A program made the position numbers and the translations under genes. Shown piece after piece: positions 50,426-59,462 of a stretch of 64,000 nt of DNA. Every line of letters starts with the position of its first letter. Positions within the stretch are counted from its first letter, which is position 1. Source of the stretch: Algibacter_G agarivorans (lineage in GTDB: Bacteria; Bacteroidota; Bacteroidia; Flavobacteriales; Flavobacteriaceae); the NCBI RefSeq assembly GCF_039543245.1, contig NZ_BAABJJ010000028.1:28240-92239 (forward strand). Reading direction: 5' to 3'. The notes beneath the pieces are model-generated. The model had not been told where the DNA came from. It was given only the letters and a program-made list of their open reading frames with translations, and ran no database searches.

Positions 50426-50505
50426 CCTATTTTGTATTTAAACTAATGTACAAAAGTCTTCATTTTTTAAGTATTCTAAGTAACTTTGCTCCATAATATT
50501 TTTAA

Positions 50506-51819
50506 TTGAGGACAAGACACATTCATACTTTCGAGGATATCGAAAATTTTAAAAATCAATTACTAAATTGGGCGCAGCAATTTGATGATGTGGTTTGGTT
50601 GGATTCTAATCCAGATAGCAATCGGGACGAGCAAAAACATTATAGCTACGATGCTGTTTTGGCGGTTGATGCTTTTACAAGTATTCAAACCGATTATTAT
50701 AATGGTTTCGAAAAATTAAAAGACTACCAGACTAATGCGCAAGATTGGATTTTCGGATATCTTACTTACGATTTAAAAAACGATGTTGAGGATTTAAAAT
50801 CTAGGAATGTTGATGGTTTAGAGTTTCCCGATTTGTGTTTTTTTCAGCCAAAAAAGCTTTTTTTAATTAAAGGGAATCATGTTGAGATACAATACTTAAA
50901 CTGTGTTGATGACGAATTGCAAGATGATTTAACCACCATTCGTCATTGTGAAGAATTAGGACGTGGCAATCTGCCAAGTGAGCGTAGTAACATAAAGATA
51001 AAACTCCGAATCCACAAAGATGAATACTTTGAAAAAGTAAATAACATGCTTGCTCATATTCATCGTGGCGATATTTATGAAGCTAATTTTTGTCAAGAAT
51101 TTTTTGCAGAAAGCACTTCTATAAATCCTTTAGAAACCTATAAGAAACTTAACCAAATTTCTAAACCACCATTTGCATCATTTGTAAAATTACAGGATAA
51201 GTATGTGTTGAGCGCCTCTCCAGAACGTTATATAAAAAAAGAAGCGGATACTATAATTTCGCAACCCATAAAAGGCACTGCAAAACGTTCAGAAAGTCTA
51301 GTGGAGGATAATCAATTGAAATCTGATTTGCTAAGCGACGAAAAAGAGCGCAGTGAAAACATCATGATAGTGGATTTAGTGCGCAACGATTTATCAAAAA
51401 CGGCACTTAAGGGTAGTGTGAAAGTAGAAGAATTATGCCAGATTTATACCTTTGACCAAGTGCATCACATGATTTCTACAATCTCTTCAAAAATAGATTC
51501 AGGAACACATCCCGTAGATATTATTAAAAGTACATTCCCTATGGGCAGTATGACTGGAGCTCCAAAAATTTCAGCAATGAAAATTATTGAAGATTTAGAA
51601 GAAACCAAACGCGGTGTATATTCTGGGGCTATCGGTTATTTTTCTCCTAATGGAGATTTCGATTTTAATGTGGTTATACGAACCATTTTATACAATGCTA
51701 AAAAACAATACATTTCATACTCCGTAGGTGGTGCCATTACGGCTAAAAGCGACCCGCTAAAAGAATATGAGGAATGTTTAGTGAAAGCAAAAGCCATGCG
51801 ACAGGTTTTGGAGAACTAA
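50506..51819 (+). CDS. pabB: aminodeoxychorismate synthase component I-like protein, TTG start
   Basis: Chorismate-binding enzyme of folate (or related) synthesis. 437 aa. The C-terminal ~250 residues carry IHRGDIYEANFCQEF, SPERYIKKE, QPIKGTAKR, DEKERSENIMIVDLVRNDLSK and PMGSMTGAPKISAM, the Mg- and chorismate-binding pattern. The start is TTG, 18 nt after a TAACTTTG -7 box (50481-50488). The N-terminal ~165 residues hold two repeat-derived insertions: NPDSNRDEQKH near residue 38 and RHCEELGRGNLPSER near residue 147, the second in the linker before the catalytic domain. PabB is favoured over TrpE or menaquinone/siderophore isochorismate enzymes by these motifs. Confidence 0.9.
   Translation: MRTRHIHTFEDIENFKNQLLNWAQQFDDVVWLDSNPDSNRDEQKHYSYDAVLAVDAFTSIQTDYYNGFEKLKDYQTNAQDWIFGYLTYDLKNDVEDLKSRNVDGLEFPDLCFFQPKKLFLIKGNHVEIQYLNCVDDELQDDLTTIRHCEELGRGNLPSERSNIKIKLRIHKDEYFEKVNNMLAHIHRGDIYEANFCQEFFAESTSINPLETYKKLNQISKPPFASFVKLQDKYVLSASPERYIKKEADTIISQPIKGTAKRSESLVEDNQLKSDLLSDEKERSENIMIVDLVRNDLSKTALKGSVKVEELCQIYTFDQVHHMISTISSKIDSGTHPVDIIKSTFPMGSMTGAPKISAMKIIEDLEETKRGVYSGAIGYFSPNGDFDFNVVIRTILYNAKKQYISYSVGGAITAKSDPLKEYEECLVKAKAMRQVLEN
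50611..50630 (+). repeat. in-frame GATAGC/ATCGGGAC palindrome in pabB
   Basis: ccagatagcaatcgggacga, translated PDSNRDE. The same palindrome is found, in frame, in tilS (53660-53680) and adenine deaminase (55482-55503). Confidence 0.6.
50942..50975 (+). repeat. in-frame GTCATTGCGAGG-family repeat in pabB
   Basis: gtcattgtgaagaattagg followed by acgtggcaatctg. Aligned with 37918 (gtcattgcgaggacgaagg then acgtggcaatctc) it differs at only a few positions. Translated HCEELGRGNLP in the pabB linker. Confidence 0.7.
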
Positions 51820-51841
51820 TTGATACATTTTAAAACAGTCT

Positions 51842-52534
51842 CTAAATCAAGTGTTTTTTAAAATCCTCTATGGCTAATTCTAAAACGCGTTCAACACGTT
51901 TGGCTTCAATAGCCTTTACTTTTGCTATTTCTTCAAAAGTTAATTTGCCAAATACAAATAAATCTACAATATCTGAAACTTTAAGAGGTAGCCAAGTATA
52001 GAATTTACCTAACAAGTGTTTGTTGCGATGTAAAGAAATATCGGAAATATCAAAAGCATTTTTTATGGATGCGTTATTATCATCATATACAAATACATGT
52101 TGGTCATCCATATCTTGATTGTAAGATATGTCGCTTAATTCCTCATTCATTATAAAATCAAAACCTTCATCGGCGGTAAACTTTTCTTCTAGTCCATTAA
52201 GTTCATCTTCCAAAATGGAGTGCGTGCTCATGGTGTTTTGATGAAACGCTTCTTTTTTGAAAAGCTCGTCTAAATCTGCATCTACAATTTTAAAAAGTTT
52301 AATTTTTATTGCACCAGCATCGGCGTCAACATTGTAACCTGCTTCGTAAAACTTGGCAATACCTTCATCAATAATATCACTAGATTTATACATATTTTTA
52401 GGAATAATATGAGTTGACTCGGCAATGTATAAACGGTGTTTTACATAAGCTTGTAAATGTTGCGTTGCTGAAACCACTTTTTTATTGAATGCTGTTAGAG
52501 TGGCCCTATCGTTTAATTTATCTATACTAGACAT
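51842..52534 (-). CDS. sigma-70-like protein, uncharacterised
   Basis: 230 aa. The N-terminal ~90 residues (HLQAYVKHRLYIAE..., then SSDIIDEGIAKFYEAGY) fold like an ECF region 2, and the C-terminal ~55 residues (LLGKFYTWLPLKVSDIVDLFVFGKLTFEEIAKVKAIEAKRVERVLELAIEDF) read as a region 4 helix-turn-helix. The middle is a long acidic, low-complexity linker (DELNGLEEKF...MNEELSD...DDQHVFVYDDN). The acidic linker and poor HTH consensus suggest a divergent sigma-like regulator. Function unproved. Confidence 0.65.
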   Translation of the reverse strand: MSSIDKLNDRATLTAFNKKVVSATQHLQAYVKHRLYIAESTHIIPKNMYKSSDIIDEGIAKFYEAGYNVDADAGAIKIKLFKIVDADLDELFKKEAFHQNTMSTHSILEDELNGLEEKFTADEGFDFIMNEELSDISYNQDMDDQHVFVYDDNNASIKNAFDISDISLHRNKHLLGKFYTWLPLKVSDIVDLFVFGKLTFEEIAKVKAIEAKRVERVLELAIEDFKKHLI

Positions 52535-52646
52535 AATTCAAGGTATTAATTAGTCCTTTAAAAATACGAAATATATAGAGTTTATATATGATTTTTGTCA
52601 TTTTAAAATTAGTTAAAAATGATTATATCATTGTATATTTGGGCTT

Positions 52647-53972
52647 ATGTTGAATCGGTTTGAAAATCATATAAATTCAAATTTAGAGTTTCTAAGAAGT
52701 GCTAAAATCCTTATCGCTATTTCTGGAGGGATAGATAGTGTTGTTTTAACGCATTTGTGCAAAGCATTAAAGCTAAATATGGCATTAGCGCATTGCAATT
52801 TCAACCTAAGAGGTGCAGAGAGCGATGCCGATGAAGATTTCGTTTTACAATTAGCAGAAGATTTAAATTTAGAAGTCTTTATACAACGTTTTGATACCCA
52901 AAATTATGCTAAAGACAACAAGCGTTCCATACAAATGGCAGCAAGAGAATTACGTTACAGTTGGTTTGAGGAGTTAACGGAACAATTACAATTCGATTAT
53001 GTTTTAACCGCTCATCATGCAGACGATAATCTGGAAACGTTTTTAATCAATTTTACTAGAGGTACAGGGCTAGAGGGTTTAACCGGAATCCCAGAAGTTA
53101 ATGGCAATTTTGTACGCCCATTATTACCATTTTCTAGTAAAGACATTGAAACTTATGCTAAGATAAATAATATTAAATGGCGTGATGATAGTAGTAACAA
53201 ATCTGTCAAGTATTTAAGGAATAAATTACGCCACGAAGTCATTCCAATTCTAAAAGAAATTAATCTTAGTTTATTGCAGAGTTTTCAATCAACTCTAAAT
53301 AATCTAAAAGATACATCTGATATTGTTGAAGAAAGTACAAATGCTGTTTTAAAAAGGGCTATTGAAACTATTGATGACAATCATATAGCGTTTAAAATTT
53401 CAGAATTTAAAAAGCTCAATAATCCAAAAGCATATTTGTTTGAAGTTTTTAATGTGTATGGATTTACCGAATGGAATGATGTTTTGGGTTTATTGGATGC
53501 TGAAACAGGAAAGCAAGTGTATTCAGCAACCCACCGTTTGATTAAAAACAGGGAGCATTTACTTTTAAGTGAAATTAATTTAGAAGCAAGCGAAACTATT
53601 TCTGTTTTAGAAAACGAAAAACAAGTAGAAACACCTTTTGGAACTTTATTTTTTGATGAAGCCGATAGCTATCGGGACGATGCCGTTTTTGGTAAACAGT
53701 CCAATATTATATTTGTTGATAAAAATGAGTTGAAATTCCCATTAACCATTAGAAAACATAAAGAAGCTGATGTGTTTTATCCGTTAGGAATGATTGGTAA
53801 AAAGAAAGTTAGTAAATACTTTAAAGACGAAAAACTATCGCTTTTAGATAAAGAAAACACATGGTTATTATGTTCTGGAGACGCTATTGTTTGGGTAATT
53901 AATAGAAGAGCAGACAACCGGTTTAGAGTTACTGAAAACACAAAACAAATACTAAAAATTGAATTGAAGTAA
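52647..53972 (+). CDS. tilS: tRNA(Ile)-lysidine synthetase
   Basis: Adds lysine to C34 of the CAU-anticodon tRNA-Ile so that it reads AUA. 441 aa. PP-loop ISGGIDSVVL (residues ~25-34), then HCNFNLRGAESDADE, LTAHHADDNLETFLINFTRGTG and GIPEVNGNFVRPLLPFS. The C-terminal tRNA-binding domain is IRKHKEADVFYPLG and following. A repeat-derived DSYRD insert (53660-53680) lies in the linker between the two. A TATATTTG box ends 5 nt before the ATG, so the message may be nearly leaderless. Confidence 0.94.
   Translation: MLNRFENHINSNLEFLRSAKILIAISGGIDSVVLTHLCKALKLNMALAHCNFNLRGAESDADEDFVLQLAEDLNLEVFIQRFDTQNYAKDNKRSIQMAARELRYSWFEELTEQLQFDYVLTAHHADDNLETFLINFTRGTGLEGLTGIPEVNGNFVRPLLPFSSKDIETYAKINNIKWRDDSSNKSVKYLRNKLRHEVIPILKEINLSLLQSFQSTLNNLKDTSDIVEESTNAVLKRAIETIDDNHIAFKISEFKKLNNPKAYLFEVFNVYGFTEWNDVLGLLDAETGKQVYSATHRLIKNREHLLLSEINLEASETISVLENEKQVETPFGTLFFDEADSYRDDAVFGKQSNIIFVDKNELKFPLTIRKHKEADVFYPLGMIGKKKVSKYFKDEKLSLLDKENTWLLCSGDAIVWVINRRADNRFRVTENTKQILKIELK
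53660..53680 (+). repeat. in-frame GATAGC/ATCGGGAC palindrome in tilS
   Basis: agccgatagctatcgggacga, a near-perfect palindrome translated ADSYRDD between the catalytic and C-terminal domains of TilS. Confidence 0.65.
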
Positions 53973-54078
53973 TACAGTCACACTGAGCGCAGTCGAAGTG
54001 CCTTTTTGAATGAAATCATAATGATTTGTCATTCCTGCCTTTCGTCTTCGCTCAAGATAAACTCCAGCAGGAATCCAC
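53972..54078. repeat. two repeats: CACTGAGCGCAGTCGAAGTG and GTCATTCCTGC...GCAGGAATCCAC
   Basis: cactgagcgcagtcgaagtg is at 53981-54000; the pair gtcattcctgc / gcaggaatccac brackets 54029-54078 with an intervening cgtcttcgctcaagataaac. Both are common flavobacterial intergenic repeats; similar 'ctgagcgtagccgaagt' is at 46628. They fill the tilS-ade gap. Confidence 0.65.
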
Positions 54079-54099
54079 TATTAAGAATAAAACATCAAA

Positions 54100-55737
54100 T
54101 TGAAACTACAAGGTCAAATAGTCGATATAGAAAACAAACGCATTTACAAAGGCGAAGTCACTTTTGAGAACGGGAAAATTCTATCCATTCAAGAAAAGGA
54201 ACACCAGGTAAACCATTACATAATTCCTGGGTTTGTAGATGCACATATTCACATAGAAAGTTCTATGTTAGTGCCTTCGGAATTTGCTCGATTAGCTATA
54301 AAACACGGCACCGTAGCAACCGTTTCAGACCCACACGAAATTGCCAATGTATTGGGTGTTAAAGGTGTTGAGTTTATGATTGAAAACGGAAAAGAAGTCC
54401 CTTTTAAATTCAATTTTGGAGCACCTTCCTGTGTGCCGGCTACCAATTTTGAATCGGCGGGAGCGGTTATTGATTCAAACGGCATAAAATTACTTCTTGA
54501 AAATCCAGATATCAAATACTTAGCAGAAATGATGAATTACCCTGGTGTTCTTTTTGATGATGAAGAAGTCATAAAAAAAATAGCGTGGGCAAAACATTAT
54601 AACAAGCCAGTTGATGGACATGCTCCAGGATTAAGAGGGGAAGAGGTTTCAAAATATATAAACGCAGGTATTTCTACAGACCATGAATGTTTCACATATG
54701 AAGAGGCTTTAGATAAACTTCAAAAAGGCATGAAAATTTTAATTCGAGAAGGTAGTGCCGCCAAAAATTTTGAAGCTTTAATCGATTTATTACCAGAGCA
54801 TTTTGAAAACATGATGTTTTGTAGCGATGACAAACATCCAGACGATTTAATACTAGGACATATCAATCAATTATGTGCAAGAGCTGTAGCAAAAGACATG
54901 GACATTTTTAAAGTGTTGCAAGTTGCTTGTGCAAACCCTGTTCATCATTATAACTTGGATGTTGGTTTACTTAAAGTAGGGCATGATGCGGACTTTTTGG
55001 TTGTAGAGGATTTAAAACATTTCAAAACCCTTCAAACGTATATTAGTGGCGAGTTGGTTTTTAATGCAGGAGAATCTTTAATAAAGCAAGTGTCTTTTGA
55101 AAATTTAAATAATTTCAATTGTGATAAGAAAGAGGTTTTAGATTTTAGAGTAGAATCTTCAGCAAAACAAATTCGAGTTATTAAAGCTTTAGAAGGGCAG
55201 TTGGTAACTAATGAAATTATCGGTGAAGCAAAGATTGAAAACGGTAATTTAGTTTCAAATACTGAAAAGGATATTTTAAAAATGACTGTAGTTAATAGAT
55301 ATAAGAACCAAAAACCAGCCATAGCATTTATTAAAAATTTTGGTTTGAAAGAAGGGGCTATTGCATCGTCTGTTGGTCATGATTCTCATAATATTATAGC
55401 TGTAGGTGTTTCAGATGAAGCTATTTGTAAAGCTGTTAATTTAATCATTGAAAATAAAGGTGGTATTTGTGCAATTTCTAATCCCGATAACCATCGGAAC
55501 GAAGAAAAAATAGTGCAGCTTCCCGTTGCCGGAATTATGAGTGATAGAGACGGAACAACTATTGGAAAACAATACGCAGAACTTGATAAAATGGCTAAAC
55601 AACTAGGAAGTGCATTACACGCGCCTTATATGGCGCTATCGTTTATGGCTTTATTGGTAATTCCATCATTGAAGTTGAGTGATAAAGGCTTGTTTAATGG
55701 AAAAGAATTTAAATTTACGTCTTTAGAATTTAATTAA
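54100..55737 (+). CDS. ade: adenine deaminase, TTG start
   Basis: Deaminates adenine to hypoxanthine for purine salvage. 545 aa of the amidohydrolase-superfamily Ade type. Metal-binding HIH is in FVDAHIHIESSML, then SDPHEIANVLG, VDGHAPGLRG, MFCSDDKHPDD and the late IASSVGHDSHNI. Start TTG, no ATG upstream before the conserved QGQIVDIENKRIYKGEV. A palindromic repeat is translated NPDNHRNEE (55482-55503) just before VQLPVAGIMS, where relatives have a short loop. Confidence 0.93.
   Translation: MKLQGQIVDIENKRIYKGEVTFENGKILSIQEKEHQVNHYIIPGFVDAHIHIESSMLVPSEFARLAIKHGTVATVSDPHEIANVLGVKGVEFMIENGKEVPFKFNFGAPSCVPATNFESAGAVIDSNGIKLLLENPDIKYLAEMMNYPGVLFDDEEVIKKIAWAKHYNKPVDGHAPGLRGEEVSKYINAGISTDHECFTYEEALDKLQKGMKILIREGSAAKNFEALIDLLPEHFENMMFCSDDKHPDDLILGHINQLCARAVAKDMDIFKVLQVACANPVHHYNLDVGLLKVGHDADFLVVEDLKHFKTLQTYISGELVFNAGESLIKQVSFENLNNFNCDKKEVLDFRVESSAKQIRVIKALEGQLVTNEIIGEAKIENGNLVSNTEKDILKMTVVNRYKNQKPAIAFIKNFGLKEGAIASSVGHDSHNIIAVGVSDEAICKAVNLIIENKGGICAISNPDNHRNEEKIVQLPVAGIMSDRDGTTIGKQYAELDKMAKQLGSALHAPYMALSFMALLVIPSLKLSDKGLFNGKEFKFTSLEFN
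55482..55503 (+). repeat. in-frame diverged GATAGC/ATCGGGAC palindrome in adenine deaminase
   Basis: tcccgataaccatcggaacga, a degraded form of the pabB and tilS palindrome, translated PDNHRNE. Confidence 0.5.
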
Positions 55738-55953
55738 AATTGAGGTTTTTTTCACGCAAAGCCGCCAAGGCGCAAAGTTAAAAAGAAGTGAAGTGTTATT
55801 ATAATAAACGAAAACAACTGAAAACTGAGACTGTCAACACATTATATCGCGCCAAGACGAAAATAAAAAACATGTAAATAAACAATAATAAACGATAAAA
55901 TTGAAAATGCAACTGAGAATGAAGACTGAATACTGCAAATTGAATACTGAAAA

Positions 55954-56916
55954 ATGCCAATAATAGAATCAACTTACAAACCACCATTTTACTTTAAAAA
56001 CGGATTTATCTCAACGGTATATTCGGGATTAGTTAGACGTGTTTCTTTAAAACAAGAACGCGAGCGTATTACATTAAAAGATGACGACTTTTTAGATTTA
56101 GATTGGAGTTTTTCTGAATCTAAATCAAGTAAACTCATTATTTTATTACACGGACTTGAAGGTAACGGCCAACGTCCGTATATGACCGGAACAGCAAAAT
56201 TGTTTAACGCAAATAACATAGATGCCGTTTGTGTAAATTTCAGAGGATGCAGTGGGGAGGATAATTTAAAATATTACAGTTATCATTCTGGAGCAACCCA
56301 AGATTTAGAAGCTGTAATTCAACATGCTATTTCTAATAAAAAATATTCCAATATCTACTTAAAAGGCATCAGCCTTGGAGCAAACATTATTTTGAAATAT
56401 TTAGGCGAAAGAGATAACGTTCCTGTTCAAGTTAAAGCAGCAATTGCCGTTTCTGTACCTTGTTATCTAACGGGTTCAGCTAAAGAATTACATACTTTAA
56501 AAAACAAATTATATCACGATAGGTTCTTGAAACATTTAGTTGGTAAATTAAAAACAAAGCAGCAACGATTTCCAGAACTGTTAAGTATAGAAACACTAAA
56601 TACTATTAAAACATTAGCAAGTTTTGATAACGTTTATACCTCAAAAGCACATGGTTTTGAAGATGCTTTAGATTATTATATAAAATGCAGTAGTTTGCAG
56701 TTTCTACCAAATATAAAAATACCTGCATTAATTATTAATGCATTGAATGACTCGTTTTTGTCTTCGGAATGTTATCCTGTAAAAGAAGCTAAAAACAACC
56801 CGAATTTGTATTTAGAAATGCCAATTCATGGTGGCCACGCAGGGTTTATTGGAAAAAAGAATGTGTATTATAATGAAAAGCGCGCTTTAGAGTTTGTAAA
56901 ATTAAGCTGTTTTTAA
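55954..56916 (+). CDS. alpha/beta fold hydrolase, YheT-like
   Basis: 320 aa. ABHD1/YheT-type hydrolase: the HG loop is LLHGLEGNGQRPYMTG (residues ~70-85), nucleophile Ser in LKGISLGANIIL (GxSxG), the acid in LNDSFLSSECYP and the catalytic His in HGGHAGFIG at the C-terminus. Substrate unknown (short-chain ester or lipid). The gap before it holds degenerate 'cgcaaag' and 'actgagaatg' repeats. Confidence 0.92.
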   Translation: MPIIESTYKPPFYFKNGFISTVYSGLVRRVSLKQERERITLKDDDFLDLDWSFSESKSSKLIILLHGLEGNGQRPYMTGTAKLFNANNIDAVCVNFRGCSGEDNLKYYSYHSGATQDLEAVIQHAISNKKYSNIYLKGISLGANIILKYLGERDNVPVQVKAAIAVSVPCYLTGSAKELHTLKNKLYHDRFLKHLVGKLKTKQQRFPELLSIETLNTIKTLASFDNVYTSKAHGFEDALDYYIKCSSLQFLPNIKIPALIINALNDSFLSSECYPVKEAKNNPNLYLEMPIHGGHAGFIGKKNVYYNEKRALEFVKLSCF

Positions 56917-57042
56917 TCTGTAACTTTAAAATTAGGATTGCTGTTTAAAAAACCATTTGTTACTAATAAGAACTAAATAGGATAGCTATAATATTGTAAA
57001 ATTGTTTTACTTCGTGTTTATAAAACAAATAATTATCATTTA

Positions 57043-59340
57043 ATGAGTTTATCTCCTGAAGAAAAGGCCAAAACATCAGAAAAGTTTGAGAAATTAAAAA
57101 CAACCCAACGTCCTGAAAACAGTGTTGGGCTTTCTTCTGTAAAAAGTGCTATAGGTCAGGTTTCAAAATACATGAATCCTGCTGATGCTTTTAAGTTAGC
57201 ACTAAAAATGAATCAAAAAGGAGGTTTTGATTGTCCGGGTTGTGCATGGCCAGATCCAGATGATGAACGCTCTTCACTTGGTGAGTTTTGTGAAAATGGA
57301 ATAAAAGCCATTGCTGAAGAAGCTCAAAATAAAACCATTGGAACCGATTTTTTTGCAAAATATTCTGTTGATGAATTGGCAAGTTGGTCTGATTTTGAAA
57401 TTGGAAAATCTGGACGTTTGGCAGAACCTATGTTTCTTCCTGAAGGCGCTACGCATTATCAACCCATGTCTTGGGAAGATGCTTTTAAAAAGGTAGGGGA
57501 GCATCTAAATGCATTGGATAATCCAGATGAAGCAGCCTTTTATACCTCAGGTAGAACAACGAACGAAGCTGCATTTTTATATCAATTATTCGTAAGGGAA
57601 TTTGGAACGGCTAATCTTCCAGATTGTTCCAATATGTGTCATGAAGCTAGTGGAAGTGCTTTGTCCGAAACATTGGGGATAGGAAAAGGCTCTGTGACTT
57701 TAGACGATTTATATAAGGCTGAGGTGGTTATGGTTGTTGGGCAGAACCCAGGAACAAATCACCCTAGAATGCTTACTGCACTCGAAAAATGTAAAAAGAA
57801 TGGTGGTAAAATTATTGCTGTTAATCCACTTCCAGAAGCTGGATTGATAAAGTTTACCAATCCACAAAACCCTATTAAAATATTAACAGGAGGGACCCAA
57901 ATAGCAGATGTGTTCGTGCCAATTACAATTAATGGGGATGTGGCTTTTTTTAAAGCGATACTTCTAAGGTTGTTAGAGAAAGAAGACGTTCGGGGCAACG
58001 TTTTTGATAAAGCTTTTATCAATGAATTTACTCAGGGTTATGATGCTTTTATTACAGATTTAAAACGTTATAATTTTGATGACTGCTTGAAAGCTTCAGG
58101 AGTATCTTTAGAAATTTTCAATGATGTTTTTGACCTTATTCTAAATAATGACAAAATTATTATTTGTTGGGCAATGGGCTTAACGCAACATGAGAATGCC
58201 GTTGATAATATCAGAGAATTAGTCAACTTATTACTGCTCAAAGGCAGTATTGGTAAAGAAGGTGCTGGAACTTGTCCTGTACGCGGACATTCAAACGTGC
58301 AAGGAGATAGAACAGTCGGTATTTGGGAATCTGCCCCTCAAGCATTTTTAGATAAAATAGAAGATAAATACGGTTTTAAGCCAACCAACAAACATGGCTA
58401 TTCCGTAATTGATGCCATTAAAGCCATGCATGAAAAAAAAGCCAAAGTATTCTTTGGTTTGGGCGGTAATTTTATTTCGGCAGTTCCAGATACAGCATAT
58501 TCAGCTCGGGCATTAGCAAATTGTAATCTAACGGTTCATGTTAGTACAAAACTCAATCGTTCACATGTAGTAACAGGTAAAGAAGCATTGATTTTACCAT
58601 GTTTGGGACGAACGGAGAAAGATTATCAAAAATCGGGAGTTCAAGTGCAAAGTGTTGAAAATTCAATGGGCGTAGTGTCCGCAACAAAAGGTGTTTTGGA
58701 ACCTTGTTCTAGCGATTTACTAAGTGAAGTTGCAGTAGTGTGTGGTGTTGCACATGCCACTTTAAAAGAGCGTTCAAAAATCAATTGGTTAGAATATAAA
58801 GATGATTACAAACTGGTGCGAGATGATATTGCTGAGGTTGTTGATGGATTTAAAGATTATAATAAAAAGTTAAAACAGCCTGCAGGGTTTTATTTGCCTA
58901 ATGGAGCAAGAAATAGACAATTTAAAACTAAAACAGGAAAGGCTAATTTTTCAATCAATAAACTTCCTAAATGGAAATTAAAAAAAGATGAACTCATCAT
59001 GATGACCATTCGCAGTCACGATCAATTTAATACGACTATTTACGGGTTAGACGACCGTTACAGAGGCGTTTTTAATGAAAGACGAATCATTTTTATGAAT
59101 CGAGACGACATGAAAGCGCGTCGTTTAGAAGAACAACAAGTTGTTAATTTGAAATCTGAATATAAAGGTTTTATTCGAGAAGCAAATAATTTTAAAGTTG
59201 TGGGCTATGATATTCCTAAAAACTGTTGCGCTACATATTTCCCTGAAACAAATGTGTTAGTACCATTAGATAGTTTTGCGCATACCGCTAAAACACCAGC
59301 TTCTAAAAGTGTGATAATTAGGATTGAAGCTAATCAGTAA
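57043..59340 (+). CDS. FdhF/YdeP family molybdopterin oxidoreductase
   Basis: 765 aa, molybdopterin-guanine-dinucleotide-dependent oxidoreductase of the FdhF/YdeP type (related to the alpha subunit of formate dehydrogenase). An N-terminal CPGCAWPDPDD (Cys64, Cys67) could bind a small Fe-S cluster. Mo-cofactor-binding blocks include SGRTTNEAAFLYQLF, DCSNMCHEASGSALSETLG, GQNPGTNHPRML, CPVRGHSNVQGDRTVG and the C-terminal domain TIRSHDQFNTTIYGLDDRYRG. No TAT signal, so cytoplasmic. E. coli YdeP is linked to acid resistance; the true substrate is unknown. No formate-related genes are adjacent. Confidence 0.92.
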   Translation: MSLSPEEKAKTSEKFEKLKTTQRPENSVGLSSVKSAIGQVSKYMNPADAFKLALKMNQKGGFDCPGCAWPDPDDERSSLGEFCENGIKAIAEEAQNKTIGTDFFAKYSVDELASWSDFEIGKSGRLAEPMFLPEGATHYQPMSWEDAFKKVGEHLNALDNPDEAAFYTSGRTTNEAAFLYQLFVREFGTANLPDCSNMCHEASGSALSETLGIGKGSVTLDDLYKAEVVMVVGQNPGTNHPRMLTALEKCKKNGGKIIAVNPLPEAGLIKFTNPQNPIKILTGGTQIADVFVPITINGDVAFFKAILLRLLEKEDVRGNVFDKAFINEFTQGYDAFITDLKRYNFDDCLKASGVSLEIFNDVFDLILNNDKIIICWAMGLTQHENAVDNIRELVNLLLLKGSIGKEGAGTCPVRGHSNVQGDRTVGIWESAPQAFLDKIEDKYGFKPTNKHGYSVIDAIKAMHEKKAKVFFGLGGNFISAVPDTAYSARALANCNLTVHVSTKLNRSHVVTGKEALILPCLGRTEKDYQKSGVQVQSVENSMGVVSATKGVLEPCSSDLLSEVAVVCGVAHATLKERSKINWLEYKDDYKLVRDDIAEVVDGFKDYNKKLKQPAGFYLPNGARNRQFKTKTGKANFSINKLPKWKLKKDELIMMTIRSHDQFNTTIYGLDDRYRGVFNERRIIFMNRDDMKARRLEEQQVVNLKSEYKGFIREANNFKVVGYDIPKNCCATYFPETNVLVPLDSFAHTAKTPASKSVIIRIEANQ

Positions 59341-59462
59341 ATTTTTAAAACCATTGTTTATTAGTAGTAATTCGTGAGATTCGATTTCAACAACAGTTAA
59401 AAACACCCTTGCCATTTGTATGGAGCTCATCATAATGACAAAAACTTTCTTAATTTTGATCT

